Positions 1 to 7,867 of a DNA stretch of 64,000 bases are shown here, in pieces. The translations under genes and the position numbers were made by a program. Below the pieces are notes generated by a model. The model did no database searches. It was not told where the DNA came from and saw nothing but the letters and a program-made list of their open reading frames with translations. Location of the stretch: positions 3,012,501 through 3,076,500 of the forward strand of contig NZ_CP089211.1 of assembly GCF_021183825.1 (NCBI RefSeq). Reading direction: 5' to 3'. This stretch comes from Sinomicrobium kalidii. Lineage in GTDB: Bacteria > Bacteroidota > Bacteroidia > Flavobacteriales > Flavobacteriaceae. Numbering within the stretch: position 1 is the first letter of the stretch; each line of letters starts with the position of its first letter.

Positions 1-782
1 TGGGAGAAGGGACAAACCAGGCTGTAGACCTTGACCGTTTCGACACCTACTATCATCATATGTTTTTGTGGGACGATAATGAGAAAAAGATAGTCGGGGC
101 CTATAGAATGGGACTTGGTGCTGAAATTTTTGCTGCTTACGGAATAGATGGATTTTATTTGCAAGACCTTTTTCGTTTTGAACCGGAACTGTATAAAATG
201 ATGAGTGAATCCATAGAAATGGGCAGAGCTTTCATAATTAAGGAATACCAGCAAAAACCAATGCCGCTTTTCTTGTTATGGAAAGGGATAGTGCATACAA
301 CCCTCAGACACCCCGAACACAAATATCTCATAGGCGGAGTAAGCATCAGTAATCAGTTTTCCAACTTTTCAAAATCGCTGATGATCGAATTTATGAAATC
401 AAATTACTACGATCCTTATGTAGCCCAATACATTAAACCCAAAAAGGATTTCAAGGTAAAACTCAAGGATGTCGATAAGGATTTTGTTTTTGACGAAACC
501 GAGGCAGACCTGAACAAATTTGACAGGATCATTGACGAAGTCGAACCGGGAAGCCTGCGTTTACCCGTACTCATTAAAAAATATATTAAACAAAACGCCA
601 AGGTAGTCGCCTTTAATGTAGACCCGCTTTTTAACAATTCGGTTGACGGACTGATGTATATACGTATTGCCGATCTGCCGGAAAGTACGGTAAAACCCGT
701 CATGGAGGAATTTCAGGAAGAACTGGAACGCAAATTCATGCAAAATAACGGAGACGGACCGGAAGAAAATGAAACGTCGTAG
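1..782 (+). CDS. Lipid N-acyltransferase / hemolysin-like GNAT protein, C-terminal part
   Basis: The frame is open to the left edge (codons from base 3), so the start lies outside the window and about 260 C-terminal residues are visible. The segment around YYHHMFLWD, GAYRMGLG, GFYLQDLF and ESIEMGRAFI matches the GNAT-like acyltransferase of the OlsB/GlsB type (older name: putative hemolysin), which transfers acyl chains from acyl-ACP to an amino acid to make ornithine or glycine lipids. In Bacteroidota this module is often fused behind a 1-acyl-glycerol-3-phosphate acyltransferase domain; that part, if present, is upstream. Family assignment is from pattern recognition; the accepted amino acid cannot be told. 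It is chromosomal backbone just outside the island. Confidence 0.65.
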   Translation, partial: GEGTNQAVDLDRFDTYYHHMFLWDDNEKKIVGAYRMGLGAEIFAAYGIDGFYLQDLFRFEPELYKMMSESIEMGRAFIIKEYQQKPMPLFLLWKGIVHTTLRHPEHKYLIGGVSISNQFSNFSKSLMIEFMKSNYYDPYVAQYIKPKKDFKVKLKDVDKDFVFDETEADLNKFDRIIDEVEPGSLRLPVLIKKYIKQNAKVVAFNVDPLFNNSVDGLMYIRIADLPESTVKPVMEEFQEELERKFMQNNGDGPEENETS

Positions 783-1045
783 CCGCAGGTCTTTTGCTTT
801 TAATTCCGAAACCTTTCAAAAAAGAGGTGTTTTTTCGATGAAGGGGTAAGTTTTTGATAAAAATCAGTCAAGTCTGCAAAGAATTCCGTAATTTTAGCGC
901 TTTCAGGTGTTTTTATAGCTCAAATGATTATTAATGCATTGAGTTTAATAAAAACACTTTTTTCTTGTTGTATAAATATTAATTGAAATGATACCGTTAT
1001 TCGTAATTAAAGGTGTCAGGCTTTGGCTTAAAGTTTTGTTTCAGA

Positions 1046-2263
1046 ATGATCGAGAAAAATATTTTTTGTTTATCCACCCTTTTAATCCTTTGTTTGTTTT
1101 TTGTTCCCGGGATCTCGGCACAACAGGTTGAAAAAGATACAGTGCCCGAATGGAAAATTGGTTACGGGGACAGGGGTTTTGAGCTGAAATCGTCAGATAA
1201 CCGATATCTCCTTCAAATACAAGGGCGCATGCAATTTCGTTTCGCAACTCCCGACGATCAGAACCCACTCACTTTTGATGATTATGATACTGAAAATTCC
1301 AGTTTGTTTAAGATAAACCGGGCGCGCCTGAAAGTTGGGGGAAGTGCCTACCAACCTTGGTTAAAATATTATTGGGAGTATGAGTTGAGAAGGTCCAATC
1401 TTCTGGATTTCCGGGTTATGGTTGAAAAATGGGACTGGCTGAAACTTAAAGTAGGACAGTGGAAAGTGGAATATTCCAGGGAACGCCGTATCAGCAGTGG
1501 AGAACAGGGAACGATGGACCGGTCTATTATCAACAGGCCCTTTACTGTAGACAGGCAGCAAGGGATAGAACTCTACGGAAGGCTCAAAAACAGAGGGATG
1601 CTCGACTTCAGTTACTGGGTAGGAATGTTTACCGGTACCGGAAGGGGGAGTGCGACCAATGATGACGGTAACCTCATGTATTTTGGCAGGCTGCAATGGA
1701 ATATGCTGGGGGAGGACCTGGGGTTTGAAAGCAGTGATTTTGAATTCCATCCAAAGCCAAAAGCTATTATTGCCCTTGCCGGGGTAACCAACCGCAGTCC
1801 GTATACCCGATTCTCACAATCCGGAGGTGGGTTTTTAAACGGGTTTGAAGATGGTTCAATGGGACAATACAGGGTAAATCAATACAATCTTGAAACGGCT
1901 TTTGTCTATAATGGGTTAAGCTGGCAGTCGGAATGGCACCACAAGATCATTAAGGACAAGTTCACGGAAAATGATGCATCTACCACCATGGAAGGATTTT
2001 ACCTTCAGGCGGGCTATCTGGGCAACTCTGCTTTCGATTGGTGGCCCAGACCACTGGAGATTGCCGGTAGGTACGCCAGGTTTACCCCGGATAATAATAT
2101 TGATGACAATTTTCAGGAAGAAGCAACCCTGGCCTTTAACTGGTTTTTTAAGGAACACAAAAATAAACTGACCCTGGAAATCAGCCATTTTGATTATGAA
2201 CAGGTAGATACCCGGATCAATGATAAAGTTCGGTTCAGGGTGCAGTGGGATATTTCTTTTTGA
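1046..2263 (+). CDS. OprO/OprP-type outer-membrane porin
   Basis: Phosphate-selective porin O/P family beta-barrel, about 405 residues. A GTG at 1013 is in frame, but the ATG at 1046 is preferred because it starts directly at a signal peptide (basic MIEKN, hydrophobic core, GISAQQ cleavage region). The mature protein has the family features GYGDRGFELKSSDNRY, IQGRMQFRF, RARLKVGG and KVGQWKVEYSRER, and ends in an aromatic residue (WDISF), as expected of a BamA substrate. It probably mediates diffusion of phosphate or other anions; specificity is not readable. It stands alone, and a long AT-rich leader (783-1045) probably carries its promoter. It ends about 190 bp before the island border. Confidence 0.85.
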   Translation: MIEKNIFCLSTLLILCLFFVPGISAQQVEKDTVPEWKIGYGDRGFELKSSDNRYLLQIQGRMQFRFATPDDQNPLTFDDYDTENSSLFKINRARLKVGGSAYQPWLKYYWEYELRRSNLLDFRVMVEKWDWLKLKVGQWKVEYSRERRISSGEQGTMDRSIINRPFTVDRQQGIELYGRLKNRGMLDFSYWVGMFTGTGRGSATNDDGNLMYFGRLQWNMLGEDLGFESSDFEFHPKPKAIIALAGVTNRSPYTRFSQSGGGFLNGFEDGSMGQYRVNQYNLETAFVYNGLSWQSEWHHKIIKDKFTENDASTTMEGFYLQAGYLGNSAFDWWPRPLEIAGRYARFTPDNNIDDNFQEEATLAFNWFFKEHKNKLTLEISHFDYEQVDTRINDKVRFRVQWDISF

Positions 2264-2421
2264 GCTATGACATCCCTTTTTTATTCCTGTTAAGCGGGAA
2301 GAACCCTGAAGGTAATCCACCTCTGATTACTCGTATATTACTACAAACCGACTCTTTACATTCATTTATTGTGATTAATTCACTAACAATAAGGGGGAGA
2401 AATTTTTTGTAGAGCGAAAAA

Positions 2422-2452
2422 AAAGCGGGATTTCACAAAGAAATCCCGCTTT
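2422..2452 (-). terminator. Original ssrA terminator, now stranded at the left island border
   Basis: A perfect 12-bp stem (AAAGCGGGATTT, 2422-2433, with AAATCCCGCTTT, 2441-2452) and a 7-nt loop. Read on the minus strand it is followed by a T-run (complement of 2417-2421). It abuts the 3' end fragment of ssrA, so before integration it would have terminated tmRNA; the island now separates them by 23.9 kb. Confidence 0.8.
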
Positions 2453-2479
2453 GTGGAGTCGGAGAGAATCGAACTCTCG
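2451..2479. repeat. Left attachment site (3' end duplicate of ssrA)
   Basis: These 29 bases are identical to 26330-26358, where they are the 3' acceptor/T-arm segment of the intact tmRNA gene. Here the match stops after CTCTCG and the rest of the tmRNA is absent, so this is the fragment left by site-specific integration. The base after the repeat (A against T) and the one before it (T against A) both differ, which fixes the repeat length. Confidence 0.92.
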
Positions 2480-2523
2480 AATTTTAATTTTTTGTTATAG
2501 CTAAATAATTTTATTTCTACTGA

Positions 2524-2570
2524 AAAACAGTTGTTTAGGTGTTATTTTTATATTTAATAATAACTGTTTT
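2524..2570. promoter_or_regulatory. Inverted repeat upstream of the integrase
   Basis: AAAACAGTT (2524-2532) and AACTGTTTT (2562-2570) form a perfect 9-bp inverted repeat separated by 29 AT-rich bases, between attL and the int promoter. The position suits an integrase/excisionase or repressor binding site; the role is inferred. Confidence 0.35.
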
Positions 2571-2584
2571 GTATAAATAAATTG

Positions 2585-2612
2585 TACATTTGTGTCCGCT
2601 GTAGTGTCCGTT
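2585..2612 (+). promoter_or_regulatory. int -7 promoter box overlapping a terminal arm-type repeat
   Basis: TACATTTG (2585-2592) fits the Bacteroidota -7 consensus TAnnTTTG and lies 37 bases before the int ATG. It is followed directly by TGTCCGCTGTAGTGTCCGTT (2593-2612), which recurs with three differences near the right end (26267-26286) in the same orientation. The repeat contains two GTCCG units and could be an integrase arm site, so bound integrase could repress its own promoter. Confidence 0.5.
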
Positions 2613-2628
2613 AATATAAATATCAATT

Positions 2629-3861
2629 ATGTACTTTTATCTTAACAATCCTTCTTCAGAAAAAGACCAGCTAATTCTTTTAATGTATTGGGTTTCGTAT
2701 GATAAGCAAAAATTCAAATACTCGACTGGACAATTTATCAGCCCTAAAGATTGGGATTCCGAAAGTAAAATGCCAGTTATTAAAAGAGGGCGTTCTGATT
2801 TGTCTGCTATAAAAAGTGTTCTTGATCGGTACTCCGGGTTCCTAAACAAGCTTTTGGATAATGCCAAGATAAATGATGAGATCATAACCTTAAATTTTTT
2901 AAGGACTGAATTTGACAAGAAATTTAAGCCCAAAAAGACAAGAATAACAACTTCTAAACGATTACCAGATTTAATTCAGGATTTCATAGACAGGAAAAAT
3001 AAATCTGAGGGTAAGTCAGAACATTGGAATAAAAAATTCAAGGCTTTAAAGGGGAAGATACGGTATTATGAAGAGGATAGGAGTAAAAATCTACGATTTG
3101 ATGATATAAATGAGGACTTTATAGATGATTGGTCGGGATTTTTAAGAAAAATCGACAAGGAGCCATATAAGCCACATAATGATAATACCCTAAAGAGAGA
3201 GATCGATTTTCTTTTTACCTTTCTCTATTGGGCTAAAGGGAAATATCATGATATAGATTTTAAGGAGCTCAAAAATCCAATTAAAAAGTATGAACCTGAT
3301 GATGTATACTTAACCAAAGATGAAATAGAGAAAATTGAAGAACTGGAGTTAACAGAAGAAGACTTAATCCAAGTTCGTGATCTATTTCTGATAGGCGTGT
3401 ATTCCGGTCAAAGATTTTCCGACTATTCTGTGTTCGAAAAAGAAGATGTAAAAGGGAATATGATTATTAAAGTTGCGGAGAAAACGGAACATGACAGTTT
3501 TATCCCTCTTCTTCCAAAACTCAAAGCTCTCTTGGAGAAATATGACTGGAATATTCCGGTTATCCATGAAAAGACTTTTAATAGAAAATTGCGAAAAATT
3601 TGTAAAATGGCCGAGATAGATGAGAGTATAAAAGAGACCGTGTATAGGGGAAATAAAAAGGAGGTTATATACTGGAAAAAATATGAGACAGTAGGAAGCC
3701 ATACAGCACGGAGGACTTTTATCACATTATCATCGGAGCGGGGCATGCCGGATCATATTATTATGAAAGTAACCGGTATCAAAAATCCCCAAACTCTTAT
3801 TAAATACAAAAAAACTTCTCAGCGGTCCATAAAAGAACAGATGGAAAAATATTGGGGCTAA
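2629..3861 (+). CDS. int: Tyrosine recombinase (island integrase)
   Basis: A 410-residue site-specific integrase that would catalyse integration into and excision from ssrA. The N-terminal arm-binding part (about 1-100) is followed by a SAM-like core-binding domain (about 105-215) and the catalytic domain. Catalytic residues visible: R262 in SGQRFSD, H358 and R361 in SHTARR, and the nucleophile Y393 in TLIKYKK. The usual second His/Trp position (G-H-x-x) reads GIKN, so that residue is Ile, a departure found in some Bacteroidota integrases. It is the first gene inside the left att site and reads inward. The start at 2629 lies 17 bases after the arm-type repeat. Confidence 0.93.
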   Translation: MYFYLNNPSSEKDQLILLMYWVSYDKQKFKYSTGQFISPKDWDSESKMPVIKRGRSDLSAIKSVLDRYSGFLNKLLDNAKINDEIITLNFLRTEFDKKFKPKKTRITTSKRLPDLIQDFIDRKNKSEGKSEHWNKKFKALKGKIRYYEEDRSKNLRFDDINEDFIDDWSGFLRKIDKEPYKPHNDNTLKREIDFLFTFLYWAKGKYHDIDFKELKNPIKKYEPDDVYLTKDEIEKIEELELTEEDLIQVRDLFLIGVYSGQRFSDYSVFEKEDVKGNMIIKVAEKTEHDSFIPLLPKLKALLEKYDWNIPVIHEKTFNRKLRKICKMAEIDESIKETVYRGNKKEVIYWKKYETVGSHTARRTFITLSSERGMPDHIIMKVTGIKNPQTLIKYKKTSQRSIKEQMEKYWG

Positions 3862-3989
3862 TATTCCATCATCTTTGATTTATATTTTAATCCTTATTTT
3901 TATATACTTGTTTTATAGCGGTATATACTTCATTATTATCAGTTTGTACCTCCTATATATTGGAAAATATTTTTCCTCTAATCCTTAGG

Positions 3990-4787
3990 ATGATGAAAAT
4001 AATTACTTATATCCTCGAAGCTATCTACAACCTTACCGGGATTGTCCTTTACCGTACAAGACGTTTTAAAATCCGAATCCGGGCCTATACTCAAAAGCAT
4101 TTTACACGTATAGGGCTTTTCTGTGTGCTTTTATTCTTCACTATTATTTATATCAGCAGCCTGGTTCTGTTTTTTAAAAATATTCCCTGGAATACCTGGA
4201 CCATCATGCTTTTTATTGCTATCCTGCTGGCCGGAATCTGGTTTATACTATTCCTATTAAAATTTCTCATCCAGGAAACTTCTCCTCAATACAGAAGCTA
4301 CTTAAAATCCCCCGGAAAAATACCTTTTCAAAATAAATTTAAAAAACTGGAAAGGGATTTGGACATGCCAGTTAAAGAAAAGAAAATAGTCAAGTCCCGT
4401 ACTCCAATCAGAACCCGTTTGCAGTTTGATGATCTCTTTACCCGTAGTGCTCAAAGAGATGCTGTTATCTCTTCCCTTCAAGAAAAAGGTATCCTGGACC
4501 CGGAGGGCCACTGGATATCCAGATGCCTTGGCAGTGGAGATGCCACCGCTATCTGCATCCTGATCTGGAAACTCAAAACTTTACAGTTTATCAAAATCCC
4601 TGGTAAACTTACCCAAAGGGAATTGTGTGAGTTATCAGCTGCCTTTTTTAGTTTCGAGTATGATTTCACCATGATCTCCAAAGTATTCCGGGACCTGAAT
4701 GAAAAAGATATTGTCGATAAAAGCAATTATGCTCCCATATTGAAAAAACTTAGTTTTTTAGATGATATAGCCATATATAACCGGTAA
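3990..4787 (+). CDS. Two-pass membrane protein of unknown function
   Basis: I do not recognise a family. A TTG at 3960 is in frame, but the ATG at 3990 (or 3993) is preferred. The protein has two hydrophobic segments near residues 42-65 and 71-92 (mature numbering from 3990), then a roughly 170-residue soluble C-terminal part rich in Lys and Arg. That part ends in a helical stretch containing TQRELCELSAAFFSF and FRDLNEKDIVDK. It sits between the integrase and the excisionase-like gene, a place where Bacteroidota mobile elements often carry regulators such as RteC-like proteins; a resemblance to those is only a guess. Confidence 0.55.
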   Translation: MMKIITYILEAIYNLTGIVLYRTRRFKIRIRAYTQKHFTRIGLFCVLLFFTIIYISSLVLFFKNIPWNTWTIMLFIAILLAGIWFILFLLKFLIQETSPQYRSYLKSPGKIPFQNKFKKLERDLDMPVKEKKIVKSRTPIRTRLQFDDLFTRSAQRDAVISSLQEKGILDPEGHWISRCLGSGDATAICILIWKLKTLQFIKIPGKLTQRELCELSAAFFSFEYDFTMISKVFRDLNEKDIVDKSNYAPILKKLSFLDDIAIYNR

Positions 4788-4853
4788 TACCTTTTCTTTT
4801 CCAATTTTTCAATTCCTTCAAATTAGAATAAAATCAGCTATATCCGATAGTAA

Positions 4854-4884
4854 CATTGCGTTAAAGTTTCATTAAAACGCAATG
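4854..4884. promoter_or_regulatory. Hairpin/operator just before the excisionase-like gene
   Basis: CATTGCGTT (4854-4862) and AACGCAATG (4876-4884) form a perfect 9-bp inverted repeat ending two bases before the ATG at 4887. It could be an autoregulatory operator or an RNA hairpin limiting translation start. Confidence 0.4.
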
Positions 4885-4886
4885 CT

Positions 4887-5165
4887 ATGAACAATCCATT
4901 TGACACCCTCCAGACAGAACTAAGCGAGATCAAGGGCATGCTGACCGAACTGCTCAACCAGCCTAAAGAGGATTTGTCTAATAAGTTTTATACGATCAAC
5001 GAAGCTGCCGGAATCCTGAAAGTGGACCGGCAAACGGTACGAAACCACATCGAAAAAGGACATATCCAAGCCAGGCGTATGAAAAACGGTAGCAGGATAC
5101 TCATTGCTCATACAGAACTGTTTGACAGTTTAAACGAGATCAAATCCTTAAAGTATAAAAGATAA
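4887..5165 (+). CDS. Excisionase-like helix-turn-helix protein
   Basis: 92 residues with a MerR/excisionase-type winged helix (HTH_17): FYTINEAAGILKVDRQTV is the helix-turn-helix and NGSRILIAHTELFD the wing and following helix. The first 40 residues form a short helical extension. Small proteins of this kind in integrated elements bend DNA at the attachment site to favour excision, or regulate replication genes. A strong terminator follows directly, so it is probably a single-gene transcript. Distinguishing excisionase from regulator is not possible here. Confidence 0.75.
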   Translation: MNNPFDTLQTELSEIKGMLTELLNQPKEDLSNKFYTINEAAGILKVDRQTVRNHIEKGHIQARRMKNGSRILIAHTELFDSLNEIKSLKYKR

Positions 5166-5198
5166 AAAGTGTAGTGCTGTACTTGCGCTACACTTTTT
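5164..5198 (+). terminator. Rho-independent terminator after the HTH gene
   Basis: AAAAAGTGTAGTGC (5164-5177) pairs with GCGCTACACTTTTT (5185-5198) over 14 bp with one G-T pair and a 7-nt loop; the T-run is the end of the stem. It overlaps the stop codon of the HTH gene and is followed 25 bases later by the primase-helicase ATG. Confidence 0.75.
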
Positions 5199-5223
5199 AC
5201 CTATTTACAACACTTAAACAAAG

Positions 5224-6588
5224 ATGGTCATAAAGATACGGCTTTCTGCAATACCCGGAATTATGAAAACAACATCAACATATCTTCGTATTGGCACTTC
5301 CTACTTTAAACGTATCCATAGGCCCCTGGCTTCCGGGGATACCCTCGAAGTGCTCACCCTGTGGAGCAAGGAATGTATCAAGGAAGATCACGGCAGACAG
5401 TACCTGAGTAAAATCAAAAAATATGACGGTTTTTGTTGTATTCCCTCCCACCTGAATTTTCAGCAGGAAATCTCCAATTTCTATAATACCTATAATGCGC
5501 TTTCCCATAAGCCCAAACAAGGAGAAATTACCTATTCTTTACAGTTTATGGAACATCTTTTCGGGGAACAACTGGAATTGGGACTGGACTATCTAAAAAT
5601 CCTTTATGAAAAGCCTACACAAATACTCCCGGTACTATGCTTGGTATCGAAGGAACGGAATACCGGAAAGACTACAGCCCTGAACTGGCTCAAAGCCATT
5701 TTCGGCAGTAATATGACTTATAATACCAATGATGATTTCCGGTCACAGTTCAACGCGGACTGGTCCAGCAAATTGATTATTGCCGTGGATGAAGTGCTGC
5801 TGGACAAAAAGGAAGATACTGAACGCATCAAAAACCTGGCCACCGCTCGGACCTATAAAGCAGAAGCCAAGGGAAAAGATAAAAACGAAATCGAATTTTT
5901 CGGCAAGTTTATCCTGTGCAGCAACAATGAAAAAACCTTTATCAAGATCGATCCCGGAGAAATCCGGTTTTGGGTGCGTAAACTTCCCACCTTTCCCAAA
6001 GAGGACGAACAGCTTCTGGAGAAACTCATCCGGGAAATCCCGGCTTTCCTGCATTATCTCTTACACCGGGATTACTATTCGGAAAACACCACCCGGATGT
6101 GGTTTACCCCACAACAACTCAAAACCGAGGCGTTAAAGAAACTTATCAGCTTTAACAAGAACATCGTGGAAGTAGAACTTATCAACTCCATCATAGAAAT
6201 CATGGAAAATTACGAAGTGGATGAGTTCCGGTTTTGCATCAAAGATTTACAAAACCTGCTGAGCAGGACCCCTTACCGGGAAACCAAAACCAAACTCAAA
6301 AACATCGTCCAGGAAGAATGGAAACTGACCCCGGCCCCCAACTCCTTAAAATATCAAAAGTTCTCGGTTTTGAGCGACGGCACTATCGTGGATACTACCG
6401 ATAAAGGAAGGTTTTATACCCTGAAAAAATCCTTCATCCTGCAAAATTTTGATGATTTGATGCCAGAATCATATAAAGATATGACTAACAGTAAATTACA
6501 CTGTCATCAAACCGGCATCAAAGTGTCATCAAAAAATAATTTGATGCCGGAAAATGATGAAAACATAAAATTGATGCCGAAAAGATGA
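5224..6588 (+). CDS. Primase-helicase (SF3-like / DUF5906 type) replication protein
   Basis: 454 residues. The central part is an SF3/D5-like ATPase: Walker A RNTGKTTALNW with K149, Walker B LIIAVDEVLL with D189-E190, and a sensor-like FILCSNN. After it comes GEIRFWVRKLPTF, the arginine region usual in the primase-helicase proteins of phages and mobilizable elements. It probably unwinds the element's origin and works with the toprim protein encoded next. The last 45 residues are encoded by repetitive DNA containing TTGATGCC octamers that continues past the stop, so coding and origin-like functions overlap. An alternative start at 5263 is possible; 5224 is kept as the longest. Confidence 0.78.
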   Translation: MVIKIRLSAIPGIMKTTSTYLRIGTSYFKRIHRPLASGDTLEVLTLWSKECIKEDHGRQYLSKIKKYDGFCCIPSHLNFQQEISNFYNTYNALSHKPKQGEITYSLQFMEHLFGEQLELGLDYLKILYEKPTQILPVLCLVSKERNTGKTTALNWLKAIFGSNMTYNTNDDFRSQFNADWSSKLIIAVDEVLLDKKEDTERIKNLATARTYKAEAKGKDKNEIEFFGKFILCSNNEKTFIKIDPGEIRFWVRKLPTFPKEDEQLLEKLIREIPAFLHYLLHRDYYSENTTRMWFTPQQLKTEALKKLISFNKNIVEVELINSIIEIMENYEVDEFRFCIKDLQNLLSRTPYRETKTKLKNIVQEEWKLTPAPNSLKYQKFSVLSDGTIVDTTDKGRFYTLKKSFILQNFDDLMPESYKDMTNSKLHCHQTGIKVSSKNNLMPENDENIKLMPKR

Positions 6589-6646
6589 CACTTTTGATGC
6601 CATGTAAAAAACTATATAACAAACAGTTAACCCAATTCGGCATCAA
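6457..6646. repeat. Iteron-like array of six TTGATGCC octamers
   Basis: The octamer TTGATGCC occurs at 6457-6464, 6541-6548, 6571-6578 and 6594-6601 on the plus strand. Its complement GGCATCAA occurs at 6514-6521 and 6639-6646. Additional partial copies (GTCATCAAA, GATGATTTGA) lie between. Six copies in 190 bp is far above chance. The array straddles the end of the primase-helicase gene and the gap before the toprim gene, so a replication origin or initiator-binding site is the natural reading. Confidence 0.6.
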
Positions 6647-6672
6647 ATCATCAAAAAAATCGTAAAAATCAA

Positions 6673-7542
6673 ATGCTCATGAAAAGAGAAAAACTAAAGT
6701 GTGAAAAAGCCCGTGATTTTTCCATTCTTTCGGTGTTGGAAAAATCCGGGCACTTTCCCGTACGTCAATCGGAGAAAGAAGCCTGGTTTCTGAGTCCCCT
6801 GCGGTCAGAAACCCAGGCCTCTTTCAAAGTCTCTTTATCTTTGAACCGCTGGTATGATTTTGGCGAAGGTAAAGGCGGAAATGTCATTGACCTGGTGGTA
6901 TTGCTGAAAGGCTATTCTGTTGCAGAAGCTCTGGCCTTTTTAAATGGGGAAACCTCGTCTTTTTCTTTTCACCAGCCCCCTGTTAAAGATACTCCTCCAT
7001 CAAAAATTACCATTCAACGGGTCAAAGAAATACAACATCCCGGGCTGGTCAACTATCTTCACCAGAGAAATATTCCCTTAGCAATGGCTCAGAAATATTG
7101 CAAAGAAGTCCATTATACCTGTGGAACAAAATCTTTTTTTGCGATCGGACTGCAAAACCGTTCTGATGGCTGGGAACTCCGTAATCCATTTTTCAAAGGT
7201 TCAACCTCCCCTAAAGATATTTGTCTTATTGAGAATAATGAAAACAATCTAACCATAACCGAAGGCATGTTTGATATGCTTTCACTTGTGACCTATAACC
7301 CAATGATCCTTGCCCGTTCAGATATTTTGGTATTAAATTCGGTAGCTTTTCTGAAAAAGACGATTTCAATTTTGGATAACTATTGTTGTATAGAACTGTA
7401 TTTAGATCGGGATCGTACCGGAAGAAAAGCTACACAATTTTTGTTAAACCATACACATCAATGTATCGATATGTCCGGTCTGTATAGCGAGTATAAAGAT
7501 GTCAATCAATGGTGGGTAACTCAAAAGGAAATACCCGGCTGA
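6673..7542 (+). CDS. Toprim-domain DNA primase-like protein
   Basis: 289 residues. The N-terminal part contains AWFLSPLRSET, SFKVSLSLNRWYDFGEGKGG and NVIDLV, the CHC2-like primase fold but without its zinc-binding cysteines, as is common in Bacteroidota mobile elements. The C-terminal toprim domain has ITEGMFDML (E197) and YLDRDRTG (D245, D247), the metal-binding residues needed for primer synthesis. It follows the primase-helicase by 84 bases of repeats and together they look like a replication module for the circular form or the transferred strand. The ATG at 6673 (or 6679) is used. Confidence 0.8.
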   Translation: MLMKREKLKCEKARDFSILSVLEKSGHFPVRQSEKEAWFLSPLRSETQASFKVSLSLNRWYDFGEGKGGNVIDLVVLLKGYSVAEALAFLNGETSSFSFHQPPVKDTPPSKITIQRVKEIQHPGLVNYLHQRNIPLAMAQKYCKEVHYTCGTKSFFAIGLQNRSDGWELRNPFFKGSTSPKDICLIENNENNLTITEGMFDMLSLVTYNPMILARSDILVLNSVAFLKKTISILDNYCCIELYLDRDRTGRKATQFLLNHTHQCIDMSGLYSEYKDVNQWWVTQKEIPG

Positions 7543-7556
7543 GTAAGAATTTCGAG

Positions 7557-7625
7557 ATGTGTTTTTGTTGCCACAAAAACAATCTCGCTTTGCTCCCGAA
7601 GGTCCTTTAGATTGCAAAGGACCTT
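7557..7625. promoter_or_regulatory. Two hairpins after the toprim gene; possible oriT part
   Basis: GTTTTTGT (7561-7568) pairs with ACAAAAAC (7573-7580) and the stem can be extended outward by GAGAT/ATCTC. AAGGTCCTTT (7599-7608) pairs perfectly with AAAGGACCTT (7616-7625) across a 7-nt loop. Without the IS110 insertion these would lie about 150 bp upstream of mobC, the usual place of oriT. They could instead simply be terminators of the replication operon. Confidence 0.4.
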
Positions 7626-7659
7626 GGTCGCAAAGGGTAAAAATATAAATAACGATCGA

Positions 7660-7806
7660 AAGATTCTAAAAGGAGACAGATAACTTTAATGCAATTAATA
7701 ATCAAGCCGGAAGGAGATAAGGTGAACTATCCGAGGGTCTGATTTAGCTTCATTTTGCGAATTAGTCCTTATCTCCTTTTTAGTTGCAAAAGCCATTTAG
7801 AATCTT
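7660..7806 (+). ncRNA. Candidate IS110 bridge RNA
   Basis: The noncoding left end upstream of the transposase folds as one long hairpin. AAGATTCTAAA (7660-7670) pairs perfectly with TTTAGAATCTT (7796-7806), and AAGGAGATAAGG (7711-7722) with CCTTATCTCCTT (7767-7778), leaving large internal loops. Members of the IS110 group are known to encode a bridge RNA of similar length here, with loops that pair with donor and target DNA. Loop assignments were not made; the identity follows from position and fold. Confidence 0.55.
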
Positions 7807-7867
7807 AAGTCAGACTTATTAAAGGTACTAGCATAGCAACCATTCCGGTTTAAAAACGTATACACTT

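Noticed and set aside
2451..2479. tRNA-like sequence at the left border
   Set aside because: Only the T-arm and acceptor end are present; there is no anticodon arm and it matches the tmRNA 3' end, so it is an att fragment rather than a tRNA gene.
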